A stretch of DNA of 64,000 bases from positions 2,390 through 66,389 of the forward strand of contig NZ_QJKB01000013.1 of NCBI RefSeq assembly GCF_003201815.1. The letters are read 5' to 3'. Shown in pieces: positions 43,921 to 53,548 of this stretch; positions within the stretch are counted from its first letter, which is position 1; each line of letters starts with the position of its first letter. The position numbers and the translations under genes were made by a program. Below the pieces are notes generated by a model, which saw only the letters and a list, made by a program, of their open reading frames with translations, ran no database searches and was not told where the DNA came from. This DNA comes from Undibacterium pigrum. Lineage in GTDB: Bacteria > Pseudomonadota > Gammaproteobacteria > Burkholderiales > Burkholderiaceae_D.

Positions 43921-44499
43921 ATGGAACATACCTTACCGGCACTGCCCTATGCACTGGATGCTTTGGCTCCGCATATCTCTCAAGAGACGCTGGAATACCA
44001 CTATGGCAAGCACCACCAAACCTATGTGACCAATCTGAACAACCTGATCAAGGGTACAGAATTTGAAAACTCCACACTGGAAGAAATCGCCAAGAAATCT
44101 TCTGGCGGCATTTTCAATAACTCCGCACAGATCTGGAACCACACTTTTTACTGGAATGGCCTGAAACCTAACGGCGGCGGCGCACCAAGCGGCAAACTGG
44201 CAGATGCTATCAATGCCAAATGGGGTTCTTTCGATGCATTCAAGGAAGCCTTCACCAAGTCTTGCGTAGGCAATTTCGGTTCTTCCTGGACATGGCTGGT
44301 CAAAAAAGCTGACGGTTCTCTGGATATCGTTAACACATCCAATGCAGCGACACCACTGACAACAGAAGACACACCATTGCTGACTTGCGATCTGTGGGAA
44401 CACGCTTACTACATCGATTACCGCAATGCACGTCCAAAATACCTGGAAGCATTCTGGGCACTGGTCAACTGGGAATTTGCAACAGCAAACCTGGGCTGA
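43921..44499 (+). CDS. sodB: Iron superoxide dismutase
   Basis: A 192-residue cytosolic enzyme that dismutes superoxide. ATG 43921 (MEHTLPALPYALDALAPHIS) has AAAGGA seven bases upstream; a 29-residue in-frame extension does not fit. Metal ligands are in EYHYGKHHQTYV, WNHTFYW and CDLWEHAYYIDY. The overall sequence resembles the Fe form (SodB). It is followed by a strong terminator. Confidence 0.96.
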   Translation: MEHTLPALPYALDALAPHISQETLEYHYGKHHQTYVTNLNNLIKGTEFENSTLEEIAKKSSGGIFNNSAQIWNHTFYWNGLKPNGGGAPSGKLADAINAKWGSFDAFKEAFTKSCVGNFGSSWTWLVKKADGSLDIVNTSNAATPLTTEDTPLLTCDLWEHAYYIDYRNARPKYLEAFWALVNWEFATANLG

Positions 44500-44549
44500 G
44501 CCAGCTGGTCATGATGCTTTCATCATGGCATATGCGTGACAGATGAAAA

Positions 44550-44587
44550 AAACCTGCGCCTGCATCAGCATCGCAGGTTTTTTTTCA
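44550..44587 (+). terminator. Terminator of sodB
   Basis: AAACCTGCG/CGCAGGTTT arms (9 bp, 13-base loop) followed by T residues to 44584. About 50 bp after the sodB stop. Confidence 0.88.
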
Positions 44588-44640
44588 TCCATCGTCCAGG
44601 CTGTTTGTGCGAAGATCAGGGCTCAACTGAGCAGCAGAAA

Positions 44641-44796
44641 CCTGTTTACGATCTGTAGCGAGCGTGCGTCAGCAGGGTCAAGGGCCACAAAAACGCAGCG
44701 CAAAAAGCGGAATGTATTTGAGTACATGAGCATTTTGAGCAGCACATGAGCCCCCCATGAACTCTGTTGCGCTCGCGCAGTAAGATCGTAAGCAGG
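44641..44796. repeat. Long palindromic repeat element, copy 2
   Basis: A 156-bp imperfect inverted repeat with outer arms CCTGTTTACGATCT and AGATCGTAAGCAGG and an inner stem ATGTA/TACAT followed by GAGCAT. It carries GTAGCGAGCG, GCGCAA, TGAGCAT and TCGCGCAGTA in the same order as the element at 33534-33656, although the stem sequences differ. No ORF with a ribosome site. Confidence 0.8.
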
Positions 44797-44840
44797 TCCC
44801 AAGAATCCAGCACGCTCTACCGTCCTATCCTTTAAACAAC

Positions 44841-45713
44841 ATGCAGACCAAAGCCTCACCGCTATTACGCTTTCTCCCCGCCATCTTCATTTTCATCTGG
44901 GCTTCCGGTTACGTCGTCGCCAAATATGGCCTTCCCTACGCCGAACCGCTGACTTTTTTATGTCTGCGTTATCTGGGTGTGATCATCTTCATGCTGATAC
45001 TGGCGCTGGCCATGCGCGCGCCCTGGCCAGAGCGCCGTGTATGGCTGCCGATAGCAATCGCAGGCATCATGATGCAGGCCATGTATCTGGGTGGCATATG
45101 GTGTGCCGTCAAGCTGGGCATGCCCGCTGGCGTGGCAGCACTGATTGCCAATACCCAGCCCATCTTTACCGCTTTCCTCGGCCCCATCATTGGTGAACGT
45201 ATCTACGGCAAGCAATGGGCAGGGCTGGCACTGGGTATTTGCGGTGTGGCACTGGTAGTCGCCAACAAAATCTCTGTCATCGGTTTGTCCGTCAGCAGTG
45301 TGGCACTGGCCGTCATGGCATTGACTGCGATGACCATAGGTACGCTGTACCAGAAAAAAACCTGCCCCAGCTTTGATGTCAGGACCGGGCAAGTCATACA
45401 GTTTGCGGCATCCTTATTAGTAACGCTGCCATTCGCACTGACACTGGAAACCCAGACCATCATCTGGACACCACAATTTTTTGCGGCCATGGCCTGGTCA
45501 GTATTTGTCCTTTCTGGCGTTGGTATCTCGGTGCTGTTCATCATGATACGTCATGGTGAAGCGACCAAGGTTACCAGCTACATGTACCTGGTTCCTGCCG
45601 TCACCGCGGCCATGGCCTGGCTGATGTTTGGTGAAAAGCTGACGACGACAGCGATACTGGGCATGGTCATTGCACTGGCGGGCGTGGCGCTGGTGGTGAG
45701 GCCGACAAGGTGA
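44841..45713 (+). CDS. DMT-superfamily (EamA) transporter
   Basis: A 290-residue inner-membrane protein with ten hydrophobic helices in two EamA repeats. The first half has IFIWASGYVVAKYGLPYAEPL and the second half has YMYLVPAVTAAMAWLMFGE. Such proteins usually export amino acids or other small metabolites; the substrate is unknown. It is a single gene ending at a two-way terminator facing the ABC permease gene. Confidence 0.88.
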   Translation: MQTKASPLLRFLPAIFIFIWASGYVVAKYGLPYAEPLTFLCLRYLGVIIFMLILALAMRAPWPERRVWLPIAIAGIMMQAMYLGGIWCAVKLGMPAGVAALIANTQPIFTAFLGPIIGERIYGKQWAGLALGICGVALVVANKISVIGLSVSSVALAVMALTAMTIGTLYQKKTCPSFDVRTGQVIQFAASLLVTLPFALTLETQTIIWTPQFFAAMAWSVFVLSGVGISVLFIMIRHGEATKVTSYMYLVPAVTAAMAWLMFGEKLTTTAILGMVIALAGVALVVRPTR

Positions 45714-45717
45714 AATG

Positions 45718-45753
45718 CAGGGATTGCGCTTATTGCCGCAATCCCTGTTCTTC
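45718..45753. terminator. Bidirectional terminator between convergent genes
   Basis: CAGGGATTGCG/CGCAATCCCTG, a perfect 11-bp stem with an eight-base loop, followed by TTCTTCTT. It sits between the stops of the DMT transporter and the ABC permease. Confidence 0.78.
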
Positions 45754-45758
45754 TTGCA

Positions 45759-46700
45759 TCAGGCCGCTTCTCGCCAGCGACGCAAACGCACGGTCAGATA
45801 AAACATGCATGCAGCAACTAACACCCCTGCCCACAATTGCAGACTGCTCAAAGTTTGCCAGGAAGTCATAAATATTTGCCCCCAACTGAAATCTTTTCTT
45901 GATGAGGGAAAGTAAGTGCTTAGTGGAATATCCTCAAATCGTAGCCACGCACCCGGAATCAAACCACCAATACCACGGCCCAAAAAGAGATCGACAAACC
46001 ATTGCATTTCTGTATCCTGAAACATCAACTGCTTTAGCATTCCAATTAAAAGTACGATCAGTAAAGGTATCCCAACCGCCCAAAGAAATGCCTTGGAACG
46101 AGCCCAGCTGGATACCAGCATCAACCAGCATAAGCTTGGCAATGCCCATAAAATATATACTGGCAAAATCCCTATTATCTGCAACGGAGACAGGTACAGC
46201 TTTTCATTTGCCAGCAAATCTTTGAAGATGAAAACTTCTTGCGTAGAAAATGCAATGCTGACTATCATCAACATACAAAGTGACATCAGCGTTGCAATCG
46301 TCAAGAAAATCAAAGGTATGAGCAGGCAGGCCACCAGCAGTTTAGACAAGACAGTTTGAAAATCTGACACCGGCAAAGATTTCCAAAACAATATGCTGCG
46401 ATCACGTCTGTCATCGTACAGGCAGGCAAGACAATAAAAGAAGATGATGATGCTCATGACTGCCAACAATGGACCAGACGAAAACATATAAGTATTGGCC
46501 AATGCATCCCCGACTTGTTGGGTATGATCCTTCATCCGCCCAACCCTGCTTATTGTGTGAGCACTGATCCACTTGCTGCCATATAAAAACGGCACAATGA
46601 ACGCACATATCATCGCAGCAGCCACACTTAATGGCGTCCACAGGAGCATGCCCTTGTGCTCCCAGAATTCACGCTTTAAAAGACTGATCATGGTTTTCAT
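45759..46700 (-). CDS. ABC transporter permease of a GntR-linked (YtrABC-like) system
   Basis: A 313-residue inner-membrane protein with about six hydrophobic segments, the first after the charged LLKREFWEHKG and the next near PLLAVMSIIIFFYCLACLYDD. Its ATG overlaps the ATPase stop codon (ATGA). The Ytr/Bcr-like gene order (GntR, ATPase, permease) suggests export or stress-responsive transport. The substrate is unknown. Confidence 0.85.
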   Translation of the reverse strand: MKTMISLLKREFWEHKGMLLWTPLSVAAAMICAFIVPFLYGSKWISAHTISRVGRMKDHTQQVGDALANTYMFSSGPLLAVMSIIIFFYCLACLYDDRRDRSILFWKSLPVSDFQTVLSKLLVACLLIPLIFLTIATLMSLCMLMIVSIAFSTQEVFIFKDLLANEKLYLSPLQIIGILPVYILWALPSLCWLMLVSSWARSKAFLWAVGIPLLIVLLIGMLKQLMFQDTEMQWFVDLFLGRGIGGLIPGAWLRFEDIPLSTYFPSSRKDFSWGQIFMTSWQTLSSLQLWAGVLVAACMFYLTVRLRRWREAA

Positions 46701-47578
46701 TTAGCGATTCCTTTCATACTGGCGACGAACAAGTCTGCCACGCCGGGTATGCGTGTTTCTCCCAGACTGGCCAGCAACTCTTGCGCAACGCCATCAAACA
46801 GCATTACCATTTTGCCGAATACTGCACGTTGATCAATGGGTTGCAAGGCAACTGCCTTCTCCATGTTTTCCGGTGCAACCATCACTTCAACAAAGCGCCC
46901 GGCCATTTGCTCCATACTGGTTTCCAGCGCGATTTTTCCCTCTTGAATAAAAATCACGTCACTGAGAATATGTTCAACTTCTTCAACCTGATGTGTGGCG
47001 ATGATGATGGTCTTGTTTTCATCGAAATAATCTTCCAGCAAGCTTTGATAAAACTGTTTGCGATACAAAATATCCAGGCCCAGGGTAGGCTCATCAAGCA
47101 CCAGTAATTTCGCATCGATGGCCATGATCAGCGCCAGATGTAATTGCACCACCATGCCCTTGGACATGGCCCTGACCTTCATATCCGGCATCAACTTGGT
47201 ATTCGCCAGGTATTTTTCAGCCTTGGCACGGTTAAATTTGGGGTGCACTCCAGCAATGAAATCGATAGCCTGCTTCACCTTGATCCAGCGCGGCAAAATG
47301 GCGACATCGGCGATGAAGCAGACCTCATTCATCAGCGCATTACGCTGGGTACGCGGGTCCAGTCCCAGTACCTGCATTTCACCTTCAAAATTACCCAGAC
47401 CCAGTATTGCTTTGAAGGCAGTGGTTTTACCTGAACCATTCGGCCCTATCAGTCCTACGATACGACCGGGAGCAATCTCAAAGCTGATGTCATCCAGCAC
47501 CCGCTGTTTGCCATATTGTTTGCTGATGCCACGGGCGGAAATTACGCTACTGCTTATGGTATCGGTAATGCTGCTCAT
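46697..47578 (-). CDS. ABC transporter ATP-binding protein
   Basis: A 293-residue ATPase. Walker A is GPNGSGKTT, the signature is degenerate (RAMSKGMVVQLHLAL), and Walker B is LLVLDEPTLGLD with a following His (ATHQVEE). ATG 47578 (MSSITDT) overlaps the GntR stop codon by ATGA; an upstream in-frame start adds 28 residues with no support. It pairs with the permease gene, which overlaps its end by four bases. Confidence 0.9.
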   Translation of the reverse strand: MSSITDTISSSVISARGISKQYGKQRVLDDISFEIAPGRIVGLIGPNGSGKTTAFKAILGLGNFEGEMQVLGLDPRTQRNALMNEVCFIADVAILPRWIKVKQAIDFIAGVHPKFNRAKAEKYLANTKLMPDMKVRAMSKGMVVQLHLALIMAIDAKLLVLDEPTLGLDILYRKQFYQSLLEDYFDENKTIIIATHQVEEVEHILSDVIFIQEGKIALETSMEQMAGRFVEVMVAPENMEKAVALQPIDQRAVFGKMVMLFDGVAQELLASLGETRIPGVADLFVASMKGIAK

Positions 47579-47943
47579 TTGCCGCCTCCTGTCGTCATCA
47601 GACCCGGCAATTGCCCCACATCCAGTCCCAGCCTGCGTATGCGTTCCAGCATGGCTGGCCATTCCTCTTCAATGAAACGCTGGCGTTCATTCGCCAGTAA
47701 TTTATCAAGCGCTGATTCGGTCATATACATGCCTACCCCTCTTCGTTTTTCGACCAGTTCTTCATCTACCAATTCCTGATAGGCTTTTAAGACCGTAATC
47801 GGATTGAGCTGATACTCTGCGGCCACCTGCCTGACCGAGGGCAAGGCATCCCCTGGCTTCAACAAGCCATCCAGCATCATGCCCAGCACCCGCTGTTTCA
47901 ATTGCCGGTAAATTGGCGTTTGGTCATTCCAGTTAACACTCAT
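47575..47943 (-). CDS. GntR-family transcriptional regulator (YtrA type)
   Basis: A 122-residue DNA-binding protein with only a short tail after the winged helix. ATG 47943 (MSVNWNDQTPIYRQLK) fits the family; a 21-residue upstream extension does not. The HTH region is ALPSVRQVAAEYQLNPITVLKAYQEL. The brevity is a YtrA-subfamily feature. A 28-bp palindrome lies about 70 bp upstream, in the promoter region. Its product probably represses its own gene and the ABC pair. Confidence 0.9.
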   Translation of the reverse strand: MSVNWNDQTPIYRQLKQRVLGMMLDGLLKPGDALPSVRQVAAEYQLNPITVLKAYQELVDEELVEKRRGVGMYMTESALDKLLANERQRFIEEEWPAMLERIRRLGLDVGQLPGLMTTGGGK

Positions 47944-48013
47944 GCTTTGCACCTTCCTGTGAATACCCGGGACAGCGAGCTTAATGCTTCTGCAACGCCA
48001 TCTCACAAGTAAA

Positions 48014-48041
48014 TTAGTGTTGTAGTTAACTATAACACTAA
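48014..48041. promoter_or_regulatory. 28-bp palindromic operator upstream of the GntR gene
   Basis: TTAGTGTTGTAGTT and AACTATAACACTAA are inverted repeats with a single mismatched pair, centred between 48027 and 48028. The spacing and length fit dimeric GntR operators. It precedes the gntR start (47943) and is upstream of the divergent gene at 48139. Confidence 0.75.
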
Positions 48042-48138
48042 CTCAATGTGGTTTGTGCAAGTTTTTTTGTGGTGCATGACAAGAAAAATTTGGCATGGCA
48101 CACTTATCAACCCTTCCTCTTCTGTATGGATAGCACTC

Positions 48139-49026
48139 ATGCATCGCCTGATCTCTTCTTTTTACCTGTTCGCTTTAATGATCACAAGCACAGCAGCATT
48201 TGCCGATTGTGATGAAGCAACCAGGCAAGAATTAAAGTCTGCCAAATCTGCTGGCTGGAAGCTGGACGATGATGGCAAGCGACAAGACCTGGCACTCTCT
48301 GCGGCTGATTGTCTCGGAGTGACGGATACAGAATTACGTGATGAACTGGCATTTGAAGGACTATCTTTCTGGATGCGTGCAGAGAAACTGAGTGTTCCAG
48401 CGTTGACAGCCTTGCGCATCAAAATGCTGAATGCCGTGCAGGCACCTGCGGCAGAAGGAAGCAGTTTTCTAAGACCATTTGCGATATTGACGCTGGCTGA
48501 ACTGGTGCGGGTAGACAGGAAAAAACCTTATCTCAGCGCAGAAGAGAGAGTCGATATTGTCAATGCAGGCAGCCATTACCTGACGAACCTGCGCGACTAT
48601 CGCGGCTTCGATGCCAAAGATGGCTGGCGTCATGGCATTGCCCATAGCGCTGATCTGATGCTGCAACTGGCCATGAATCCGGCAATAGAGAAGCCGCAAC
48701 ATGAAGCCATGCTGGCGGCCATCGCATCGCAGATTGCCCCCTCCTCCCATTTCTACCAGTATGGCGAAGGCGTCAGACTGATGACAGCCGTGTTTTACCT
48801 GGCGAGGACACCCAGTTTCAACAAGCGCGATTGGGATTTGTGGTTCAACAAACTCATGGACAACAGCATACAAGCCGGTCCTTATACTCAGGCCAGGCTG
48901 GCGCAAAGACATAATGTCAGCGCCTTTTTGTTGCCGCTGTATTTCTCGGTCAGGGAAAGCACAGACCCTGCGATCAAAGAAAATCTCTTGCCTGCCTTGA
49001 GAGAAGCCTTACGCAAGGTCAATTGA
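48139..49026 (+). CDS. Exported DUF2785-domain protein
   Basis: A 295-residue protein of unknown role. A start at ATG 48139 gives a signal peptide (MHRLISSFYLFALMITSTAAFA); the frame opens earlier at 48046 but those residues look uncoded. The mature protein is helical and matches the DUF2785 pattern: DTELRDELAFEGLSFWMR and DAKDGWRHGIAHSADLMLQL. It is divergent from the GntR gene. Confidence 0.75.
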   Translation: MHRLISSFYLFALMITSTAAFADCDEATRQELKSAKSAGWKLDDDGKRQDLALSAADCLGVTDTELRDELAFEGLSFWMRAEKLSVPALTALRIKMLNAVQAPAAEGSSFLRPFAILTLAELVRVDRKKPYLSAEERVDIVNAGSHYLTNLRDYRGFDAKDGWRHGIAHSADLMLQLAMNPAIEKPQHEAMLAAIASQIAPSSHFYQYGEGVRLMTAVFYLARTPSFNKRDWDLWFNKLMDNSIQAGPYTQARLAQRHNVSAFLLPLYFSVRESTDPAIKENLLPALREALRKVN

Positions 49027-49028
49027 GT

Positions 49029-49724
49029 CTAGTGCTCCAGTGCCCATAATGCGGCACTGCGGGCATGAATCGCCGTTGTATCAAACAGCGGCACACCGGC
49101 ATCATCCTGGCCAACCAGCAAACTGATCTCGGTACAACCAAGGATAATCGCTTCAGCCCCCTGCTCTTTCAAGCTTGCCATGATGCGGCGATAGTGCTGG
49201 CGAGATGCAGGGTTAATCTTGCCCATGCAAAGCTCTTCATAAATGACTTGATGAACAATGTCACGGTCTGCCAGTTCAGGTACCAGCACTTGCAAGCCAT
49301 GTTTGCTGTGCAGGCGCTCACGGTAAAAATCCTGCTCCATGGTAAAGCGGGTACCGAGTAAACCTATCTTGCCATAACCAGCATCCCTGATAGCCTGCGC
49401 AGTCGGGTCAGCGATATGAAACAGGTGGATCGCTACAGCAGCTTCTATAACATTGGCCAGCTTGTGCATGGTATTCGTGCACAGCACCAGAAAATCAGCC
49501 CCTGCCAGCTCCAGTGAACGGGCTGCTTGCGCCAGGATGATACCTGCGGCATCCCAGTCACCGGCGTGCTGTAGTCTTTCTATCTCATGAAAATCGACGC
49601 TATACAGGATGATTTTTGCAGAATGCAGGCCACCGAGTTTTTCCTTGATGGTTTCATTGATTTGCTTGTAATAAGGGATGGTTGATTCCCAGCTCATGCC
49701 GCCGATCAGGCCTATGGTTTTCAT
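49029..49724 (-). CDS. Aspartate/glutamate racemase family protein
   Basis: A 231-residue cytosolic protein. The two catalytic cysteines are in LCTNTMHK (near residue 83) and LGCTEIS (near residue 197), with the opening IGLIGGMSWEST. This is the aspartate racemase branch rather than MurI. Its end lies three bases from the end of the DUF2785 gene, and the two converge. Confidence 0.88.
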   Translation of the reverse strand: MKTIGLIGGMSWESTIPYYKQINETIKEKLGGLHSAKIILYSVDFHEIERLQHAGDWDAAGIILAQAARSLELAGADFLVLCTNTMHKLANVIEAAVAIHLFHIADPTAQAIRDAGYGKIGLLGTRFTMEQDFYRERLHSKHGLQVLVPELADRDIVHQVIYEELCMGKINPASRQHYRRIMASLKEQGAEAIILGCTEISLLVGQDDAGVPLFDTTAIHARSAALWALEH

Positions 49725-49839
49725 TGCAACTCCGTCTGTGAATTAAAGGCCAGTGGACTAGCCAGGTGCTTGAATGCCTCTATAATAAGCAGACAGCATT
49801 TTCCAGGCTATCAAGAAATTTCAGCAAAGAGTTTTTGCA

Positions 49840-50628
49840 ATGAGCACGGCTATCATCGATATTAATTGGGCAAGACTGGAATTATTGCCAGCCCTGCCCT
49901 ATTCCATCAGCAGCACATCGCCCCATACCAGCCTGGGTCTGGCATTTGCACGTCAGACGGGAGTACATGCCATAGGCTGCGATATTCGCCATGACTTTGA
50001 TGCCTGGCCAGGCGACTTTGCCATCAGCAATGCTGGACTGACTATGTTTTCAGAATCTGCACATGGCGGTGAATACCTGCTCATGCACATCAGCAATCCT
50101 GATCTTCTGGCAGACATGCATGCATCATCGCCGAGACAAATATTCCATGGCGACAAACAGGTCGTCATGCTGGCCTGGCAACTGCGCAGCCTGCTCTTAC
50201 AAAAAGACAAAGATAGCCTGCTTCTGCAAGAAAAAGCTGGACTGTTTTTGCAACGTGGATTGGCACTGAGCAGTACCCCGGCAACAGCGGGTAGCCTATA
50301 TGCGCAAGACAAACCCTTGCATGGCCATGTACTGGATTACATTGAAGATCAACTCGACGCCACATTGAATCTGGAAGAACTGGCAACAATGGCAAATATG
50401 CCGCTGCTGCGTTTTTTACGCAGCTTTGCCCATGCCACTGGCACCACACCACATGCCTACATCACCGAACGTCGGCTGCAAAGAGCGCGCTTGCTTATTC
50501 GTGATAGCAATTTATCCATAGCAGATATCGCCGCAGATTGTGGTTTTGCTCATCAATCGCATATGGGCAGTGCCTTCAAATCCAGGCTGGGACTCAGCCC
50601 TCAGCAATATCGCAAACTATCTGTCTGA
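49840..50628 (+). CDS. AraC-family transcriptional regulator
   Basis: A 262-residue regulator with an N-terminal cupin-like half and two C-terminal helix-turn-helix units (LEELATMANMPLLRFLRSFA and IADIAADCGFAHQSHMGSAF, then RLGLSPQQYRKL). The effector is unknown. The divergent racemase gene ends upstream. Confidence 0.88.
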   Translation: MSTAIIDINWARLELLPALPYSISSTSPHTSLGLAFARQTGVHAIGCDIRHDFDAWPGDFAISNAGLTMFSESAHGGEYLLMHISNPDLLADMHASSPRQIFHGDKQVVMLAWQLRSLLLQKDKDSLLLQEKAGLFLQRGLALSSTPATAGSLYAQDKPLHGHVLDYIEDQLDATLNLEELATMANMPLLRFLRSFAHATGTTPHAYITERRLQRARLLIRDSNLSIADIAADCGFAHQSHMGSAFKSRLGLSPQQYRKLSV

Positions 50629-50851
50629 AGATTATTTCTGTAAAAAACTGAGCCTATCTTCGCTTTAACACGGCAAAAGCAAATTTTCTACCGATTTTTG
50701 TAGAATTTGTTTTCCTGTGGAACTGTCCTCTCTAGCATTTGTCTATGGAAAATGCGTTAATTCCGCCTATTGCTTGATAACATCGGTATTTGCGCATCAC
50801 CTCCTGATCAATCCCATACCTGCTAATTAAACTAAAACCAAGGTTTTCACT

Positions 50852-53524
50852 ATGTCTCCGAAAATTCTCACCGTCAGTATTGCACTTGCTTTCAGCGGCG
50901 CAGCCAGTTTGCTATTTCCACAAGAAACAGCACAAGCTGCACCGGCTATCAATAATGTCGCCAAGATCAAGCCAGCTGACCTGACGCTGGAACAGGTATT
51001 CCGCGCCAAGACCTATGCTGGTCAGGCCGCCCGTCATATTCAGTTCAGCAAGGATGGCCGCTACCTGGCCTACACCTGGAACCCGTTTGGTGAAAATGGT
51101 TTTGATTTATATGTGCATGACACCCAGACTGGTGAAACCAAACGCATTACTTCGCCAGCCTTGATGAAAACCTATGATGCGCCAGAAGACTGGGAGCGCT
51201 TCGATAAAAAAGCCAAACAAAAAGAAAAAGAAGAAGCTGAGCGTCAAGCCAAGGCAGAAGCACATGCAGCCTATCTGCGTGGTGAAAAAGTCAATCTGAT
51301 GCAATGGGAAGAAGCAGCACTGGAAGAAGTAAAACGTGAACTGGCCGAGAAAAAAGCCAGGGACGCTGCCAAGAAAGCTGAAGTAGATGCTGAAGCCGCC
51401 AGAGAAAAAGCCGCGGCAGCCGCAGCAAAAACCGGCACTGCCAGTGTAGCCAAAAATGACAGCGACAAGAAAGATGAAAAGAAAGACGCAAAAGACGACA
51501 AGGCCAAGGAAATCTGGGAACTGCGTGATGAACTGAAAAAGAAACTGGAAAAAGAAAAACTCAAGCCTAGCGACCTCTATCCAGGTGTAGATGCACTGGT
51601 CTGGGCGAATAAAAAGAATGAACTGATCTTCCAATACCGCGGTGACCTGTTCCGCCTGAATGCAGTTGACGGCAAGATAGAACGTCTGACACAGACTGAC
51701 AAAACCGAACGCATCGTCGCCTATCAGGCAGACGACAATGGCTATATCTACATGGATGAAAAACGCCTGTTCAATGCCAGCTTTAGTAGCAGCGCGATAC
51801 GCCAGTTGAACCGTGAACTGATACATCCTGACGATGCAGATAAAAAATACCGCATAGCCAATACAGTGCTGAGTGAAGACAAGCAATGGATGGCGATTTC
51901 TGCCGAGGCACCAGATGCCAAGCCAGAAAGCGGCAAGCCAACTCCACCAGCCGAGCGCCAGGTCGAGATCATGAATTACAGCGAACGTTTTGCCACTGCT
52001 AAAAAAGTATCGCGCGAAGTATCCGACGACAAACGCAAAATACTCGCTACGGCCCTGTACATACGCCGCGTTGGCGACGCCTCAGCACGCCAGCCTCAAC
52101 CAGTGTTCACCAATGACGGTGGTGATGTCTGGTTTGAAATGAGCCCGGTCAGTTGGGCCAAGGATGGCAGCCGTTACACCTTCTCTACCTGGGAACGCGA
52201 AAAAGACTTGTTGCGCATTTATGTAGGCAAGGCAGAAGAAGGTGCCAAACCACAAATGGTTTTGGAAAGACGTGGCAATGTCGGTCATGAAGTCGTCAAC
52301 GTGCTGGCCCCCCGCTTTACGCCTGACAGCAAACAATTGATCGCCGTACTTGATGAACAGGGTTATCGCCAGCCCTATGTCATTGATGTCAGCAATGGTA
52401 GTGCCAGACAGATACTGAAAGGTGATTTTGAAGCGCACAGTATCATAGGCTTCAGTGAAGACAGCAAATCCATGTTTGTACTTGCCAACAAGGATGATTT
52501 TGCTGCCATGAATGCCTATAAAGTCGATCTGACTACAGGTGACATGAAAGCGATAGGTCAGGCAGGTGATTTCCATCGCAACAGCGCAGTGACGGAAAGT
52601 GGTGACAAGCTGGCCAGCATGGCAGGCCAATGGTCCAGCCGTCCTGAATTGAAACTGGTGGATATCACTAAAACGAAATCCGTCACGCTGACGCAAAGCC
52701 ATGACCCGCAATGGAATGCAATCGACCTGCAACGCCCTGAGCGCTTCAGCTACACCAACCGCCATGGCGACAAGATACAGGCCTATGTCTTCAAACCAGC
52801 CGGCTTGAGTTCATCCGACCACCGCCCTGCCATTGTCTACACCTATGGCGGCCCTTTGAATGACAGGCACATCGTCGAGACTGACAGCTTCCAGCAAACT
52901 GCCTATATGTTTGGGATGTATATGGCAGCTAAACATGGCTATGTCACTGTGGCGGTTGACCCGCGTGGTCATTCCAACTATGGCCGCAAGTTTGGCGATG
53001 CCAATTGGGAACAGGTAGGCAAGCCACAGACAGAAGACCTGGAAGACCTGGCAAAATACATGCAAAAAAACCTGGGCGTCGACGGCAAGCGCATAGGCCT
53101 GACAGGCTGGAGTTTCGGCGGCTTCCAGACTCAATACACCATGTACACCAGCCCTGACACCTTCGCTGCCGGTATCGCCGGTGCTGGCCCGACAGAATGG
53201 GAAAACTACAATAGCTGGTATAGCGGCCGCACCATAGGCAAGACCGAGCGCAGCAAGCCTAACTTGCGTAAATACTCGCTACTACCTTTGACTGCTGGCC
53301 TGAAAAAACCGCTGATGCTGGTCCACGGTATGCAAGACCCGAATGTGTTGTATCAGGATACAGTCAATGTCTACCGCGCCCTGCTGGAAAACGGCAAGGA
53401 AACCCTGGTCGACCTCTTCCTTGATCCGGATGGTGAACACGGCATGGGTGGTGCAGTCAAAGCCAAGGCCTGGCACAAGAAGTATGAAGCCTATTTCCTG
53501 CAACATTTGGGTAAGGCAAAATAA
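50852..53524 (+). CDS. Exported S9-family peptidase (dipeptidyl aminopeptidase/acylaminoacyl peptidase type)
   Basis: An 890-residue protein with a signal peptide near residues 1-33. A beta-propeller N-domain contains a Lys/Glu/Ala-rich insert at about 110-235. The C-terminal alpha/beta-hydrolase domain has the nucleophile in LTGWSFGGFQTQY, the Asp in VHGMQDPNVLYQD and the His in DPDGEHGMG. It cleaves dipeptides or acyl-peptides, probably in the periplasm. The charged insert is unusual for the family. Confidence 0.93.
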   Translation: MSPKILTVSIALAFSGAASLLFPQETAQAAPAINNVAKIKPADLTLEQVFRAKTYAGQAARHIQFSKDGRYLAYTWNPFGENGFDLYVHDTQTGETKRITSPALMKTYDAPEDWERFDKKAKQKEKEEAERQAKAEAHAAYLRGEKVNLMQWEEAALEEVKRELAEKKARDAAKKAEVDAEAAREKAAAAAAKTGTASVAKNDSDKKDEKKDAKDDKAKEIWELRDELKKKLEKEKLKPSDLYPGVDALVWANKKNELIFQYRGDLFRLNAVDGKIERLTQTDKTERIVAYQADDNGYIYMDEKRLFNASFSSSAIRQLNRELIHPDDADKKYRIANTVLSEDKQWMAISAEAPDAKPESGKPTPPAERQVEIMNYSERFATAKKVSREVSDDKRKILATALYIRRVGDASARQPQPVFTNDGGDVWFEMSPVSWAKDGSRYTFSTWEREKDLLRIYVGKAEEGAKPQMVLERRGNVGHEVVNVLAPRFTPDSKQLIAVLDEQGYRQPYVIDVSNGSARQILKGDFEAHSIIGFSEDSKSMFVLANKDDFAAMNAYKVDLTTGDMKAIGQAGDFHRNSAVTESGDKLASMAGQWSSRPELKLVDITKTKSVTLTQSHDPQWNAIDLQRPERFSYTNRHGDKIQAYVFKPAGLSSSDHRPAIVYTYGGPLNDRHIVETDSFQQTAYMFGMYMAAKHGYVTVAVDPRGHSNYGRKFGDANWEQVGKPQTEDLEDLAKYMQKNLGVDGKRIGLTGWSFGGFQTQYTMYTSPDTFAAGIAGAGPTEWENYNSWYSGRTIGKTERSKPNLRKYSLLPLTAGLKKPLMLVHGMQDPNVLYQDTVNVYRALLENGKETLVDLFLDPDGEHGMGGAVKAKAWHKKYEAYFLQHLGKAK

Positions 53525-53548
53525 TTGTATTGATTGTTGAATCAAAGG

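Noticed and set aside
51107..51886. 259-codon minus-strand ORF within the S9 peptidase
   Set aside because: Shadow of the Lys/Glu-rich coding region, giving a Phe/Leu-rich translation; no ribosome site.
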